Positions 8,693 to 17,639 are shown, counted from the stretch's first letter. The stretch is 64,000 bases of DNA from Kineosporia sp. NBRC 101731 (GCF_030269305.1 NZ_BSTC01000003.1:372001-436000), one strand, 5' to 3'. The notes: generated by a model not told the origin, from the sequence alone. Translations and numbers: made by a program.

Positions 8693-9745
8693 TCACTGTG
8701 AACTGACGCTAGAAGGCGTCTGTGTGGGCCGCTGGACGCGGTGTCGCCTGGCCTGGGATCCGCGGATGTCGGAGATCCACGCCAGGAGACTGGTGGAGAG
8801 CACGGACAGCACGAGCAGCAGTCCGATGATGATGTTGATGACGTTCACGGTGACGCCCTCCAGCCGCAGGGCACTGGAGAGGGCACCGATGAGGAGCACG
8901 CCGGCGATGACGCCGGGCAGCTTGCCCCGGCCACCGAAGATCGACACACCGCCGAGCAGGACGGCTGCGATCACCTGGAGTTCGAGGCCGGTGGCGTTGT
9001 CGCCACGGGCACTGCCGAACCGCAGGGTGTAGAAGATGCCGGCCAGCGCGGAGAGCGTGCCGGTCAGGACGAACAGGATCATCTTGGTGCGCTGCACGTT
9101 GACGCCGGTGAACTCGGCCGCCTCGGGGCTCAGCCCGATGTCGTAGATGCCGCGGCCGAAGGGCGAGAAGTGCAGCAGCGCGATGAAGATCGCTGCGAGG
9201 ACGACGAACACCATCATGAACGTCGGGATGCCGGTCGAACCCAGAACTTTGGACGTCAGTTCCGTCCAGTTCGCGGGGAAGTCGGTGACCGCCGTGGTGC
9301 CGAGCAGCCCGACCGCGATCCCACGGTAGAGGGCGAGCGTACCGATGGTCACTGCCAGCGAGGGTAGCCCCACGTAGGCCACCAGGAAACCGTTGACCAC
9401 GCCGCAGGCCACGCCCACCACCAGCGCGGTGAGGCAGGCCAGCGGCATGCCCACGCCGTGCTGCACGAGCAGTCCCAGAACGGCACTGGAGAGACCGACG
9501 ACGGACGCGACGGACAGGTCGATCTCGCCGGTCACGATCACGAGGGTCATCGGCAGGGCGATGAGCAGGACCGTCGTCATGTCGACGAGGATGTAGGTCA
9601 GGGTCAGGGTGTCACCGAAGTACGGGATGTTGCTGTAGCCGTACAGCCAGATGATGATCAGCAGGGCGATGACGCCGGCCTCCCGGCCGATGAGCAGTCG
9701 CCGCCACAGGGGGTGGGCGTACGAGGGATAGGTGCGTTCGCTCAT
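8693..9745 (-). CDS. rhaQ: Rhamnose-type ABC transporter permease
   Basis: 350 residues, about nine to ten membrane helices, CUT2 (BPD_transp_2) permease. Marker segments are VTGEIDLSVASVVGLSS, GVVNGFLVAYVGLPSLAVTIGT and GGVSIFGGRGKLPGV, the last being the cytoplasmic region that contacts the ATPase. The ATG at 9745 overlaps the stop of the preceding permease gene by ATGA, so translation is coupled. The C-terminal tail is basic and Thr/Ser-rich. It forms a heterodimer with the other permease. Confidence 0.88.
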   Translation of the reverse strand: MSERTYPSYAHPLWRRLLIGREAGVIALLIIIWLYGYSNIPYFGDTLTLTYILVDMTTVLLIALPMTLVIVTGEIDLSVASVVGLSSAVLGLLVQHGVGMPLACLTALVVGVACGVVNGFLVAYVGLPSLAVTIGTLALYRGIAVGLLGTTAVTDFPANWTELTSKVLGSTGIPTFMMVFVVLAAIFIALLHFSPFGRGIYDIGLSPEAAEFTGVNVQRTKMILFVLTGTLSALAGIFYTLRFGSARGDNATGLELQVIAAVLLGGVSIFGGRGKLPGVIAGVLLIGALSSALRLEGVTVNVINIIIGLLLVLSVLSTSLLAWISDIRGSQARRHRVQRPTQTPSSVSSQ

Positions 9746-10797
9746 GACTCGTCCCTCGCTTCGATCAGTTTGCGCGCCTGGCGGGCGGCGAGCACCCGGT
9801 CGAGCACGATGGCGGCGATGATCAGCGCACCCACCAGGGCCTGCTGCCAGAAGTCGGAGATCCCGACCATGGGCAGCGCGCTGTTGATCGTCATCAGTAG
9901 TCCCGCGCCGATGGCGGCGCCCCAGGCCGTGCCGGAGCCACCGAAGATGGCCACTCCACCGACCACGGCGGCCGCGACGGCCTGGAACTCGATCCCGGTA
10001 CCGGCGCTGGAGTTGACCGTGCCGTAGCGGGCGGCGAACACCACCCCGGCCAGGCCGGCCAGGGCGCCGCTGAGGATGAAGGCGCCGACCACACGGCGGT
10101 TCACCGGCAGGCCGTAGAGCACGGCGGCCTCCGGGTCGGAGCCGACGGCGTAGAGCTCACGGCCCGATCGGGCGGTCTGCAGGTAGTAGCCGACAGCCAC
10201 CACGATCACCAGGGCGATGATGAAAAGCACCGGGATGGTGAGAATCTGGGCGGTTCCGAGCTTGAGGAAACCGTCGGGCATCTGCGAGGCGCTGATCAGG
10301 CTGGAACCGGCCCAGGTGAGCACGATGCCGCGGAAGATGTACTGCGTGCCCAGGGTGATCACCAGGGCGGGCACCTTGCCGTAGGCCACCACCACACCGT
10401 TGATCAGGCCCAGCCCGGCGCCGGCCGCGCTGCCGATCACGAAGGCCAGCACCGGCGGCATACCCGGGTGGGTGATGAACAGTTCACCGGTCAGCCAGGC
10501 GCTCAGGCCGAGGATCGACCCGACCGACAGGTCGACGTTCCGGGTGATGATCACGACCGTCTGGCCGGCGGCCAGCAGCAGCAGGATCGTGGGGGTCAGC
10601 AGCAGGTCGCGCCAGCCGTCGGAGCTGAACACGAAGTCCGGGCTCTTGAGGGCCGCGGCCGCCACGACAATCAGCAGCACGATCGCGACGGACAGTTCCC
10701 GCGAGCGCAGAAGGGTTTTCAGCAGCCGGGTGCGGGTGGGCAGGGCGCTGGGCTCGAGCAGCAGGGCAGTGCCCTCATCAGTGGTCGTGTGGGTCAT
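9742..10797 (-). CDS. rhaP: Rhamnose-type ABC transporter permease
   Basis: 351 residues, CUT2 permease and paralogue of the next gene. Key segments are ITRNVDLSVGSILGLSAWLTG, GLINGVVVAYGKVPALVITLGT and GGVAIFGGSGTAWGAAIGAG. About nine membrane helices follow a roughly 40-residue cytoplasmic N-terminus. The ATG at 10797 overlaps the ATPase stop by 4 bp and its own stop overlaps the next start by 4 bp. The P and Q labels follow the usual order after the ATPase and are by position only. Confidence 0.87.
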   Translation of the reverse strand: MTHTTTDEGTALLLEPSALPTRTRLLKTLLRSRELSVAIVLLIVVAAAALKSPDFVFSSDGWRDLLLTPTILLLLAAGQTVVIITRNVDLSVGSILGLSAWLTGELFITHPGMPPVLAFVIGSAAGAGLGLINGVVVAYGKVPALVITLGTQYIFRGIVLTWAGSSLISASQMPDGFLKLGTAQILTIPVLFIIALVIVVAVGYYLQTARSGRELYAVGSDPEAAVLYGLPVNRRVVGAFILSGALAGLAGVVFAARYGTVNSSAGTGIEFQAVAAAVVGGVAIFGGSGTAWGAAIGAGLLMTINSALPMVGISDFWQQALVGALIIAAIVLDRVLAARQARKLIEARDES

Positions 10798-12320
10798 CGG
10801 GCCATCTCCTGGCTGCCTGAGCTGGATGTGGCGGCGTGCATGACGGTCTCCGGGGTGGCCTGGTCACGGGAAAGATCGGCGGTGAGCCGGCCCTCGCTGA
10901 CGACCAGCACCCGGTCGGCCATACCCAGCACCTCGGGCAGTTCCGACGAGATCATCAAGATCGCCAGGCCCTGCCCCGCCAGCTCCGAGAGCAGCCGGTG
11001 CACTTCGGACTTGGTGCCGACGTCGATGCCGCGGGTGGGCTCGTCGATGATCAGCAGGTCGGGTTTCGTGGCCAGCCACTTGGCAATGACCACCTTCTGC
11101 TGGTTACCGCCGCTCATGGTCTTCGCCGGGGCGTCGAGCGAGCTGGTCTTGACCTCGAGGCGGGCGGCCCAGGGGGCCACGGCCTTGTTCTCCTGCCCGC
11201 GGGTGAGCAGGCCGCCCCGGGCCAGACCACGCCGGATCACCCCGGCGATGTTCTCGGCGACCGAGGCGTCGGTGACCAGACCCTGCTTGCGCCGGTCCTC
11301 GGGGATGAAGGCCATGCCCGAGCGGATGGCCGCGCGAGGGTTCTTGGCGGGCACGGGGGTGCCGTTCATGGTCACCGTGCCGCTGTCGTAGCGGTCGACA
11401 CCGAACACGGCGCGGGCAATCTCGCTGCGCCCGGCCCCGACCAGTCCGGCCAGGCCGACGATCTCGCCACGGCGGACGGTGAAGGAGACGTCGTGGAAGA
11501 CGCCGGCCGACTGCAGTCCCTCGACCTTCAGCACCACGTCACCGATCTGCGTGTCCTGCTTGGGGAAGAGCTCGGCGACCTCGCGACCGACCATCAGGTT
11601 GACCATCTCCGTGACGGTGGTCTCCGCGATCGGCCGGGTGCCGATGTACGAGCCGTCGCGCATCACGGTGACGGCGTCGCACAGGTCGAACACCTCGTCG
11701 AAGCGGTGGGAGATGAAGACCAGTGCCCGGCCCTCGTCGCGCAGCCGGCGGGCCACGGTGAACAGTCGCTCGACCTCGACGCCGGACAGGGCCGCGGTCG
11801 GCTCGTCCATGATGAGTACCCGGGCGTCCAGCGAGATGGCCTTGGCGATCTCGATGATCTGCTGATCGGCGATCGACAGGCCCAGGGCCGGGCGGCGCGG
11901 GTCGATGTGCACGCCGAGACCCTGGAAGAGCTTCTCGGCCTCGCGGTACATCGTGGCCTTGTCGATGCGCCGCAGGCGGCCGAGGATCTGGCGGCCCATG
12001 AAGATGTTCTCGGTGACCGACAGGTCGGGGAACAACGTCGGTTCCTGATAGATCACGGCGATGCCGGCGGCCTTGGACTCCGCGGTGGAACCGAAGTCGA
12101 CGGCCTGACCGTCGAGGAGGAAGTCGCCGCCGTCGCGGCGGTGCACCCCCGCCACGATCTTGACGAGAGTTGACTTACCGGCGCCATTTTCGCCGACCAG
12201 CGCATGGATCGAGCCGGACTGGACGGTCAGGCTGCCCGAGCGCAGGGCGGCGACGGGGCCGAAGTTCTTCGACACGCCCGTTAACTGCAGGGCGGCCTGG
12301 GGTGGGCTGTCCATGAGCAC
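10794..12320 (-). CDS. rhaT: Rhamnose-type ABC transporter ATP-binding protein (two ABC domains)
   Basis: 508 residues with two fused ABC domains, as in RbsA, XylG and RhaT. Domain 1 (about 12-245) has Walker A GENGAGKST and Walker B VLIMDEPTAALS. Domain 2 (about 260-500) has a degenerate Walker A GLVGAGRSE, the signature MSGGNQQKVVIAKWL and Walker B LLIIDEPTRGID. The second site is therefore probably weak, as is usual for this group. Start choice is open: GTG at 12320 or ATG at 12314, which has AAGG upstream. It is first in the operon, with a TTGAA-AGGA-TTCAA inverted repeat immediately upstream. Confidence 0.9.
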   Translation of the reverse strand: MLMDSPPQAALQLTGVSKNFGPVAALRSGSLTVQSGSIHALVGENGAGKSTLVKIVAGVHRRDGGDFLLDGQAVDFGSTAESKAAGIAVIYQEPTLFPDLSVTENIFMGRQILGRLRRIDKATMYREAEKLFQGLGVHIDPRRPALGLSIADQQIIEIAKAISLDARVLIMDEPTAALSGVEVERLFTVARRLRDEGRALVFISHRFDEVFDLCDAVTVMRDGSYIGTRPIAETTVTEMVNLMVGREVAELFPKQDTQIGDVVLKVEGLQSAGVFHDVSFTVRRGEIVGLAGLVGAGRSEIARAVFGVDRYDSGTVTMNGTPVPAKNPRAAIRSGMAFIPEDRRKQGLVTDASVAENIAGVIRRGLARGGLLTRGQENKAVAPWAARLEVKTSSLDAPAKTMSGGNQQKVVIAKWLATKPDLLIIDEPTRGIDVGTKSEVHRLLSELAGQGLAILMISSELPEVLGMADRVLVVSEGRLTADLSRDQATPETVMHAATSSSGSQEMAR

Positions 12321-12330
12321 CTTGCCTCGT

Positions 12331-12342
12331 TGAAAGGATTCA
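12331..12342. promoter_or_regulatory. LacI-type operator at the rha operon start
   Basis: TGAAAGGATTCA is an interrupted palindrome (TTGAA-AGGA-TTCAA when extended) 10 bp upstream of the rhaT start. It differs at one base from the copy at 12816. Its position would block early transcription or initiation. No regulator gene for it lies in the window. Confidence 0.5.
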
Positions 12343-12815
12343 AATGCAGAACGTAGGGTTGCTGATTACCGGTGTCAAGCAACGGTTTGTATCGTTCGGT
12401 GGACGGGGGAACGTCCGCCGGTGGCACGGGTGCCGAGGGGTCGCACCTGTCCTCCGGCATCACTGATCGGCAGTTTCCGGGCATCGCCGTGAATGTCGAA
12501 TGCCTTTCCGGGGCATCGGCTTTCCAGGTTTCGCCGGAACCGGTGCGGCGGAGGAAGGCGACTATCCGTGGGGGTGTGGGGCTGGGTTCGTCTCGGTGGC
12601 CGGGGTGAATGCCGACACAGGACGCGCCGGTCGGCGACGGTGGTCGGCCTGCCGGAGCGGGGTGGGCCGGCTGGAGTGGTCTGCCGGTGATCGCGTCATG
12701 AAGCAGACCGGGGTCGGGTCGGCTCCGCGCTGTCCCACTGACCGGGTGCGGTCGAGGCGCTCGGCCCGCGGGGGGTCGGCTGAGTGCATGAGACTCTCCC
12801 TTGAGTCCTAGTCAG

Positions 12816-12827
12816 TGAAACGATTCA
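12816..12827. promoter_or_regulatory. LacI-type operator-like palindrome
   Basis: TGAAACGATTCA is an inverted repeat (TGAA-ACGA-TTCA) and an 11/12 match to the element at 12331. It lies about 500 bp upstream of rhaT and may act with the proximal site through looping. Confidence 0.5.
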
Positions 12828-12960
12828 TCCTGCCTTCAGGCAGCTTAGCCAGGGTCTGACGGCCCTGGCAACGGTTTGGTGAGTTCAAGCCGCCGACCGG
12901 TGGGCCGGCCGGGGGGACGCACGACGATTCAGGAGGAACGCGCTGGTCGTGCGGCTGGGG

Positions 12961-13000
12961 CGGACCGGATCGGACCAGGTCGGACCAGGTCAGGGTCGGG
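12961..13000. repeat. Short 10-bp tandem repeat
   Basis: Three successive units near CGGACCAGGT (the first is CGGACCGGAT) are followed by a degenerate fourth, then GGGTCGGGTCGGG. It lies in the gene-poor region upstream of rhaT. No function is evident. Confidence 0.55.
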
Positions 13001-13146
13001 TCGGGCCGGTTCGCCGGAGAGCATGGGCCGGTCGGCCGGGGGCGCCCGGCGGTGTCGTCACCGCCACCGGGAGCATTCCTGGGCGTGATCGGGAAATCCC
13101 TCACCGTCGGGTGGGAGAGGCGATCGATCTCCTGGGGCCGGTCTGG

Positions 13147-13163
13147 GAAACGACCACCGTTTC
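13147..13163. promoter_or_regulatory. Inverted repeat GAAACG-n5-CGTTTC
   Basis: A perfect 6-bp inverted repeat with a 5-bp spacer. At 13267 a further element TGAAACGTTGCA matches the palindrome TGAAACGTTTCA at 11 of 12 positions. Both resemble LacI-family half-sites seen nearer rhaT. Confidence 0.4.
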
Positions 13164-13331
13164 ACATCCCGGCTACCCGGGTATTGCGATGCAGCGAGCG
13201 CAGTTTCGTCGCCGACACCGGGAAACAAAGGTCCGGATCGGTCTGGCTGGTGCAAAAAGTACGACATGAAACGTTGCAAACGGGTCGTCCCGATCACCGG
13301 GATCAAGGAAACAGCGGCAGGGGTCCGGGGG

Positions 13332-13565
13332 TCAGTCACCCCGGGGCGTGATGTGCAGGACGTCGGCACTACGTGGCATCGGCGGCCGGACGGCCTCATG
13401 CACCCCGGGAAGCGCCCGGATGTTGTTGAGCAGAGCCTGGAACTGATGCGGTTCGATACCGGCCTGGAGGTAGACCTGGAAGCGGCCGTTGTCCAGCGAG
13501 GCCACGTACTGCACCGGGATCCGGTGGTCGAGCAGGTGGCGGCGAAATTCCTCGGCGGTGGGCAC
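13332..13565 (-). CDS. Small hypothetical protein
   Basis: 77 residues from the GTG at 13565, which has GAAGGAG 8 nt upstream; an in-frame GTG at 13574 is too close to that site. The protein begins VPTAEEFRRHLLDHRIPVQY and continues with VYLQAGIEPHQFQALLNNI, then ends with VLHITPRGD. It is soluble, with alternating helix and strand character and no membrane segment. I do not recognise a family. Its promoter side faces the dimethylarginine-hydrolase-like gene at 13821. Confidence 0.65.
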   Translation of the reverse strand: MPTAEEFRRHLLDHRIPVQYVASLDNGRFQVYLQAGIEPHQFQALLNNIRALPGVHEAVRPPMPRSADVLHITPRGD

Positions 13566-13820
13566 GGTCGGCACTCCTTCGTGTGACCTGGGATGATCAC
13601 CCTTAGTTCACCGTGCTGACCCCTGCCGTGGAAAGGCCCCGCGCCGGGGAACGCAACCGGCTGGTGAGGGAGTTCTGCGACACGGCCCCGCTCACCCGGT
13701 CCGGCACCTGCATCTCGGCAGCACGAGGGCGTGCCATCCGCGGGGTTGGCCATTGATCGGGCCGGGGAGCGGTGTTCCCCTGCTGGGAAATACCCCGCCA
13801 CGGAAGGTACGAGAAACGAC

Positions 13821-14657
13821 ATGACGTCGACTGTTGCCGGAACCGGTCTGACCGAGCGGGTCGCCCGCACCCGTCACCTGCTGATGTGCTCGCCCGAGCA
13901 CTTCACCGTCGAGTACTCGATCAATCCCTGGATGGACCTGGCCGTTCCCGTCGACCACGCACTGGCCCAGCGTCAGTGGGAACGGCTCCGGGGCGTCTAC
14001 GAGGACCTGGGGCACCAGGTCGAGATCATGCCGGGCACGCCCGGGTTGCCCGACCTGGTCTTCACGGCGAACGCCGCGGTGGTGCACAACGGCCGGGCCC
14101 TGATCGCCCGTTTCACCCACGCGCAGCGCCAGCCGGAGAGCGCGGAGTACCTGCGGTGGTTCCAGGAGGCCGGATACTCGCCCGCCGTGATCGCCGCAGA
14201 GCAGAACGAGGGGGAGGGCGACGTGCTCACTGTCGGCCGGTACATGCTGGCGGCCGTGGGTTCTCGCACATCGCTGGCGGCTCACGACGAGCTCCGGGCC
14301 TTTTTCGGGCTACCGGTCATCCCGCTCGAGCTGGCCGACCCGCGCTTCTATCACCTGGACACCGCGCTCGCGGTGCTGGACGAGAGCACGGTGGCCTACT
14401 ACCCGGGCGCTTTCACGCAGGCCAGTGCCGGGATCATCGAGCAGTTGTTCGCCGGGGCGATCCGGGCCAGTGAGGACGACGCGGTCGCCTTCGGCCTGAA
14501 CGCGATGTCCGACGGGCTGAACGTGGTGATGTCTTCCCGGGCCACTGATCTCATGAAGCAGTACGAGGCCCGCGGGTTCAATCCGATCGGTGTCGACATG
14601 TCCGAGCTGATCAAGAGCGGGGGCAGCGCCAAGTGCTGCACCCTGGAACTGCGCTGA
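13821..14657 (+). CDS. Dimethylarginine dimethylaminohydrolase-like enzyme (guanidine-modifying superfamily)
   Basis: 278 residues, arginine deiminase / amidinotransferase fold. The start ARTRHLLMCSPEHFTVEYSI, the segment DLVFTANAAVV (acidic and FxAN region), FYHLDTALAVL (catalytic His) and the C-terminal GGSAKCCTLEL (catalytic Cys) are all in place. Members hydrolyse methylated arginine to citrulline or act as related amidinohydrolases. I chose the ATG at 13821, preceded by GGAAGG; the open frame upstream is not protein-like. It stands alone before a strong terminator. A second superfamily member, the CtlX-like gene, lies at 60657. Exact substrate is not fixed by the sequence. Confidence 0.85.
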   Translation: MTSTVAGTGLTERVARTRHLLMCSPEHFTVEYSINPWMDLAVPVDHALAQRQWERLRGVYEDLGHQVEIMPGTPGLPDLVFTANAAVVHNGRALIARFTHAQRQPESAEYLRWFQEAGYSPAVIAAEQNEGEGDVLTVGRYMLAAVGSRTSLAAHDELRAFFGLPVIPLELADPRFYHLDTALAVLDESTVAYYPGAFTQASAGIIEQLFAGAIRASEDDAVAFGLNAMSDGLNVVMSSRATDLMKQYEARGFNPIGVDMSELIKSGGSAKCCTLELR

Positions 14658-14680
14658 GAGCAGCCACCGAGCCAGGAAAA

Positions 14681-14709
14681 GGGCCGGACGATGTCGTCCG
14701 GCCCTTTTT
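14681..14709 (+). terminator. Rho-independent terminator
   Basis: GGGCCGGACG pairs perfectly with CGTCCGGCCC around a 4-nt loop, followed by TTTTT. It ends the dimethylarginine-hydrolase-like gene and lies before the convergent GlsB-type gene, so it may serve both. Confidence 0.9.
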
Positions 14710-14741
14710 CGGCTCGCTGGTCGCTGGTTCGCGTCCGGCCG

Positions 14742-15008
14742 TTACCGGCGAACGGAACGCCGCGAGTAGTACGGCGTGACCGCGGCGATGAGGACGGCCG
14801 CGACCGCGATCTGCAGGATGTGGCGAATCCAGTCGATGCCGTTGGTGCTTTCCACGCCCAGGGCGGTGGCGGCCACGTTACCGACGATGGCGCCGACGAT
14901 GCCCAGCAGGATGGTCAGCCAGATGGGAATGCTCTGCCGGCCCGGCAGAACGATTCGCGCGATCACACCGACGATGAGGCCGGCAATGATGGCCCAGATG
15001 AACGTCAT
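14742..15008 (-). CDS. GlsB/YeaQ/YmgE family stress-associated membrane protein
   Basis: 88 residues with three membrane segments: WAIIAGLIVGVIARIVLPG, IWLTILLGIVGAIVGNVAA and ILQIAVAAVLIAAVTPYY. The Gly-zipper pattern and the loop LPGRQSIPIW are typical of this family (transglycosylase-associated protein). The role is a small inner-membrane protein tied to stress responses; the mechanism is unknown. The length is normal. Confidence 0.92.
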   Translation of the reverse strand: MTFIWAIIAGLIVGVIARIVLPGRQSIPIWLTILLGIVGAIVGNVAATALGVESTNGIDWIRHILQIAVAAVLIAAVTPYYSRRSVRR

Positions 15009-15169
15009 GATGTTGGGGCCTTTCGCTGGAGGGAGGTCCGCCGTTCTGCGGATGTTCCGACCGTAAGGGTGGATCTCCGACTCCGCATCAGGAAAAGATC
15101 TTCGCCGGGTCGGGTGAGGTGGCTGCCCATCGCCAGCGCGGTCCGGCGGGCCGTCCCGCGCCGCTGACG

Positions 15170-16135
15170 TCAGGCCCCGCTGACGTGGTCCGGCAGAGGG
15201 CTGAGAACCTCACGATCCTCGAAGGGCTCTTCGGCCGGCTCGGCCCGGACCGCGGCGATACCGGCCAGAATCAGGATTCCACCAGCTATCTGGATGCCGG
15301 TGAGCGCTTCTCCCAGCAGGATCCAGGCGAACAGCGCGGCGAAGGCCACCTCCAGCAGGCCGGCGAACGACGCGAGCCGGGATCCGAGCGCCTCGGAGGC
15401 CGTGATGCCCGCCGCGTAGGCGATGGCCGTGCTGAGGAGGGCGAGCAGGAGGAGCGGGACCCACCAGGGGGCGTGTGAGCCGAACATCGGCAGACTCCCG
15501 AACGTGGCCGTGAACGGGAGCAGGCCCCCGGCGCCCACCAGGGCGAGCACCAGGCCGCCGGTCAGGAGACCGGACGCCGCCAGCGCCACCGGGGGTAGTC
15601 CGTCACCGCCCCGGGCGGCGACGAGGAAGTAGGCGGCGCATCCGATCGCCGCGGCGAAGGCGAAGGCCAGACCTACCGGATCGACGGGCTGGAGGGCACC
15701 GGGGCCGATCACGAGGGTCAGGCCCGCCAGTGCCAGGATCGAGCCGAGCAGCACGGTCGGGCGGGGCATCCGGCGGGTGCGGGCCCAGGCCAGGCCGACC
15801 AGCAGCAGGGGCGCCAGGAACTCGATGAGGAGCGCGGTCGAGACCGGGATGGTCTGGATCGCCGCGAAGTAGGCGAGCTGGGTGCAGGCCACCCCGGCCA
15901 CTCCCATGACCATGACCCGCCACCGGGCCTGCCAGAGGATGTGCCACCGGCCGCGCAGCATCGTCAGGGCGATCGGCAGGAGCAGGACCCCGCCCGCCAG
16001 GGCCCGGGCCGTCACAGCAGCGGTCGGCGACCAGCCTTCTGCCAGTAGCGGTTTCACCAAGGTGCCGGAAGTCCCGAAGGAGGCCGCCGCGATCACGGCG
16101 GCGGACAGGCCCGTGGATGTCGACGAGAGCTGCAT
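15170..16135 (-). CDS. EamA/DMT family transporter
   Basis: 321 residues with ten membrane helices in two EamA repeats. The first repeat includes AAVIAAASFGTSGTLVKPLL and FAAIQTIPVSTALLIEFLAPLLL; the second ends GEALTGIQIAGGILILAGIAAV. The ATG at 16135 follows GAGGAGAAAT. It is divergent from the CGNR regulator at 16224, which may control it through the 88-bp gap. Members export amino acids or other metabolites; the substrate is unknown. Confidence 0.9.
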   Translation of the reverse strand: MQLSSTSTGLSAAVIAAASFGTSGTLVKPLLAEGWSPTAAVTARALAGGVLLLPIALTMLRGRWHILWQARWRVMVMGVAGVACTQLAYFAAIQTIPVSTALLIEFLAPLLLVGLAWARTRRMPRPTVLLGSILALAGLTLVIGPGALQPVDPVGLAFAFAAAIGCAAYFLVAARGGDGLPPVALAASGLLTGGLVLALVGAGGLLPFTATFGSLPMFGSHAPWWVPLLLLALLSTAIAYAAGITASEALGSRLASFAGLLEVAFAALFAWILLGEALTGIQIAGGILILAGIAAVRAEPAEEPFEDREVLSPLPDHVSGA

Positions 16136-16223
16136 ATTTCTCCTCGGGTGGAGCGACCGCTCCTGTAAGGATCTAATAGCTTTATGCCCATGACGGTAGG
16201 TCGCTCGTCTGTAAGGAGTCAAC

Positions 16224-16781
16224 TTGCATTTTGCCCCTGACACGGAGGAGTCGCTCGGGTTCATCGTCGACCTGGGCAACACCGATCCCGGTGCGTCCCG
16301 CAGTGGCGTCGACGAGATCGCCACCGTCGACGCTCTTGCTGCGCTTCTGGCCCGCTACCCCTACACCGGGCGGATCGACCATGACGAGGAGGAACTGCGC
16401 GGTGTACGGCAGACCCGGGACCTGTTGCGGCGGGTGTGGAGCCTGGACCGCGACGACGCCGTGATCGAGGTCAACCGGATGTTGCGGGAGGCCGAGGTGC
16501 TGCCGCAGCTGGCCCGGCACGGTGCGTCGGACTGGCACCTGCACGGCACCACGTCCGACACCCCGCTGCCTCAGCGCATGCGGGTGGAGGCGGCGTTGGC
16601 GTTCGTGGACGTGATCCGCAACGACGAGACGGGCCGGCTGCGGGTCTGTGCGGCGACCGACTGCACGGGCCTCCTGCTGGACCTGTCGCGCAACGGCTCC
16701 AAGCGCTTCTGCAGCGTGCGGTGCGGGAACCGGATGAACATGATCGCCTTCCGCGGCCGGCTGACCGCGGAAGGGGAGTGA
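16224..16781 (+). CDS. CGNR zinc-finger regulator (ABATE domain)
   Basis: 185 residues. The C-terminus holds the CGNR zinc finger: CAATDCTGLLLDLSRNGSKR, then FCSVRCGNRMN (about residues 145-180), with four Cys ligands. The N-terminal part (about 10-120) is the ABATE ligand-sensing domain starting FIVDLGNT. Translation starts at a TTG at 16224, supported by TAAGGAG 5 nt upstream and by conserved sequence starting there. It is divergent from the EamA transporter. A second CGNR protein is at 30082. Confidence 0.9.
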   Translation: MHFAPDTEESLGFIVDLGNTDPGASRSGVDEIATVDALAALLARYPYTGRIDHDEEELRGVRQTRDLLRRVWSLDRDDAVIEVNRMLREAEVLPQLARHGASDWHLHGTTSDTPLPQRMRVEAALAFVDVIRNDETGRLRVCAATDCTGLLLDLSRNGSKRFCSVRCGNRMNMIAFRGRLTAEGE

Positions 16782-16782
16782 G

Positions 16783-17538
16783 TCACCGGGCCAGGGCGGC
16801 CAGCGCCTCCTGGCCGCCGGGGACGCGGGCCGGCGGGGTGCCGTCCAGGTCCGGGGCGGTGGTCGAGACGAAGACGTGTTTGGCCAGGTGGTCGGAGAGC
16901 CCGACGTCGTGGGTTCCACCGTTCACCAGGGTGACGCCCGAGGGGCGCTGTCCGACCACCGTGACGGCGGTGCCGGGGATCAGGCCCTGCTCGAGCAGTT
17001 CGCCCAGAGCGGCCGGGTCGGCCTGGAGGGGTTCGCCGATCCAGGCGATCCAGGCGGGCGTGCTGTCGTCCGGTCGCGTCGCCCGGCGGGTGAGGTTCTC
17101 GACCTTGATGTCGGGAGCCGGGCTGTTCTCGCGGGTGATGGGGTTGCCGTAGGGGGAGTGACGAGGGTGCCCGAGGAGCCGGTCGATGAGGCCCTCGGTG
17201 TGGTCGCTCACGACGTGCTCCCAGCGGCAGGCCTCCACGTGCAGCAACGGCCACTCCAGCCCGACCACCTGGTGCAGGAAGACCTCGGTGAGCCGGTGCT
17301 TGCGCATGATGCTGCCGGCCGACGCACGCCCGGCGTCGGTCAGGACGATCTGCCGGTCGCTGCCCAGTTCGAGCAGCTGGTCACGGCGCAGGCGGTCGAC
17401 GGTCTGGCTGACCGTGGGGCCGGACTGGGCGAAGCGCTCCACCAGCCGGGCGCGCAACGGAACGACGCCCTCCTCCTCGAGCTCGAGGACGGCTTTGAGA
17501 TACATCTCGCTGGTGTCGATGAGGTCGTGGTCGTCCAT
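16783..17538 (-). CDS. DtxR/MntR family metal-dependent regulator
   Basis: 251 residues. The N-terminal winged helix starts IDTSEMYLKAVLELEEEGVV and includes FAQSGPTVSQTVDRLRRDQL. The metal-binding and dimerisation domain contains MRKHRLTEVFLHQVVGL, CRWEHVVSD and a HPRHSPYGNPI segment, with ligands H, E, C and H as in IdeR/DtxR. A C-terminal SH3-like FeoA-type domain follows (PGTAVTVVGQRPSGVTL). The ATG at 17538 follows AAGGGTGCCCC. The gene is convergent with the CGNR gene, 1 bp apart. It should respond to Fe2+ or Mn2+ and probably controls itself through the palindrome at 17623. Confidence 0.92.
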   Translation of the reverse strand: MDDHDLIDTSEMYLKAVLELEEEGVVPLRARLVERFAQSGPTVSQTVDRLRRDQLLELGSDRQIVLTDAGRASAGSIMRKHRLTEVFLHQVVGLEWPLLHVEACRWEHVVSDHTEGLIDRLLGHPRHSPYGNPITRENSPAPDIKVENLTRRATRPDDSTPAWIAWIGEPLQADPAALGELLEQGLIPGTAVTVVGQRPSGVTLVNGGTHDVGLSDHLAKHVFVSTTAPDLDGTPPARVPGGQEALAALAR

Positions 17539-17622
17539 CGGGGCACCCTTCTTCCCGAGTCGGTCTCTACCCGCGGCCCTCGCGCTGCGCGGCCTGCGGC
17601 GTGCCCTGAACATAGTCTCCAG

Positions 17623-17639
17623 ATTTGAATGAATCAAAT
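17623..17639. promoter_or_regulatory. Candidate metal-regulator operator
   Basis: ATTTGA-ATGAA-TCAAAT is a perfect 6-bp inverted repeat with a 5-bp spacer. It is strikingly AT-rich for this genome and lies 84 bp upstream of the DtxR-family start. It does not match the classic DtxR box, so an MntR-like specificity is possible. Confidence 0.5.

Larger units (their letters stand above)
12343..13331. other. Gene-poor 1-kb region upstream of rhaT
   Basis: I find no convincing gene here. Frames are open because of GC bias but lack ribosome sites and protein-like composition. The stretch holds several LacI-like elements (12816, 13147, 13267) and a short 10-bp tandem repeat (12961-13000). Its length is unusual for this compact window and may mark a lost regulator or catabolic gene. 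Confidence 0.6.
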
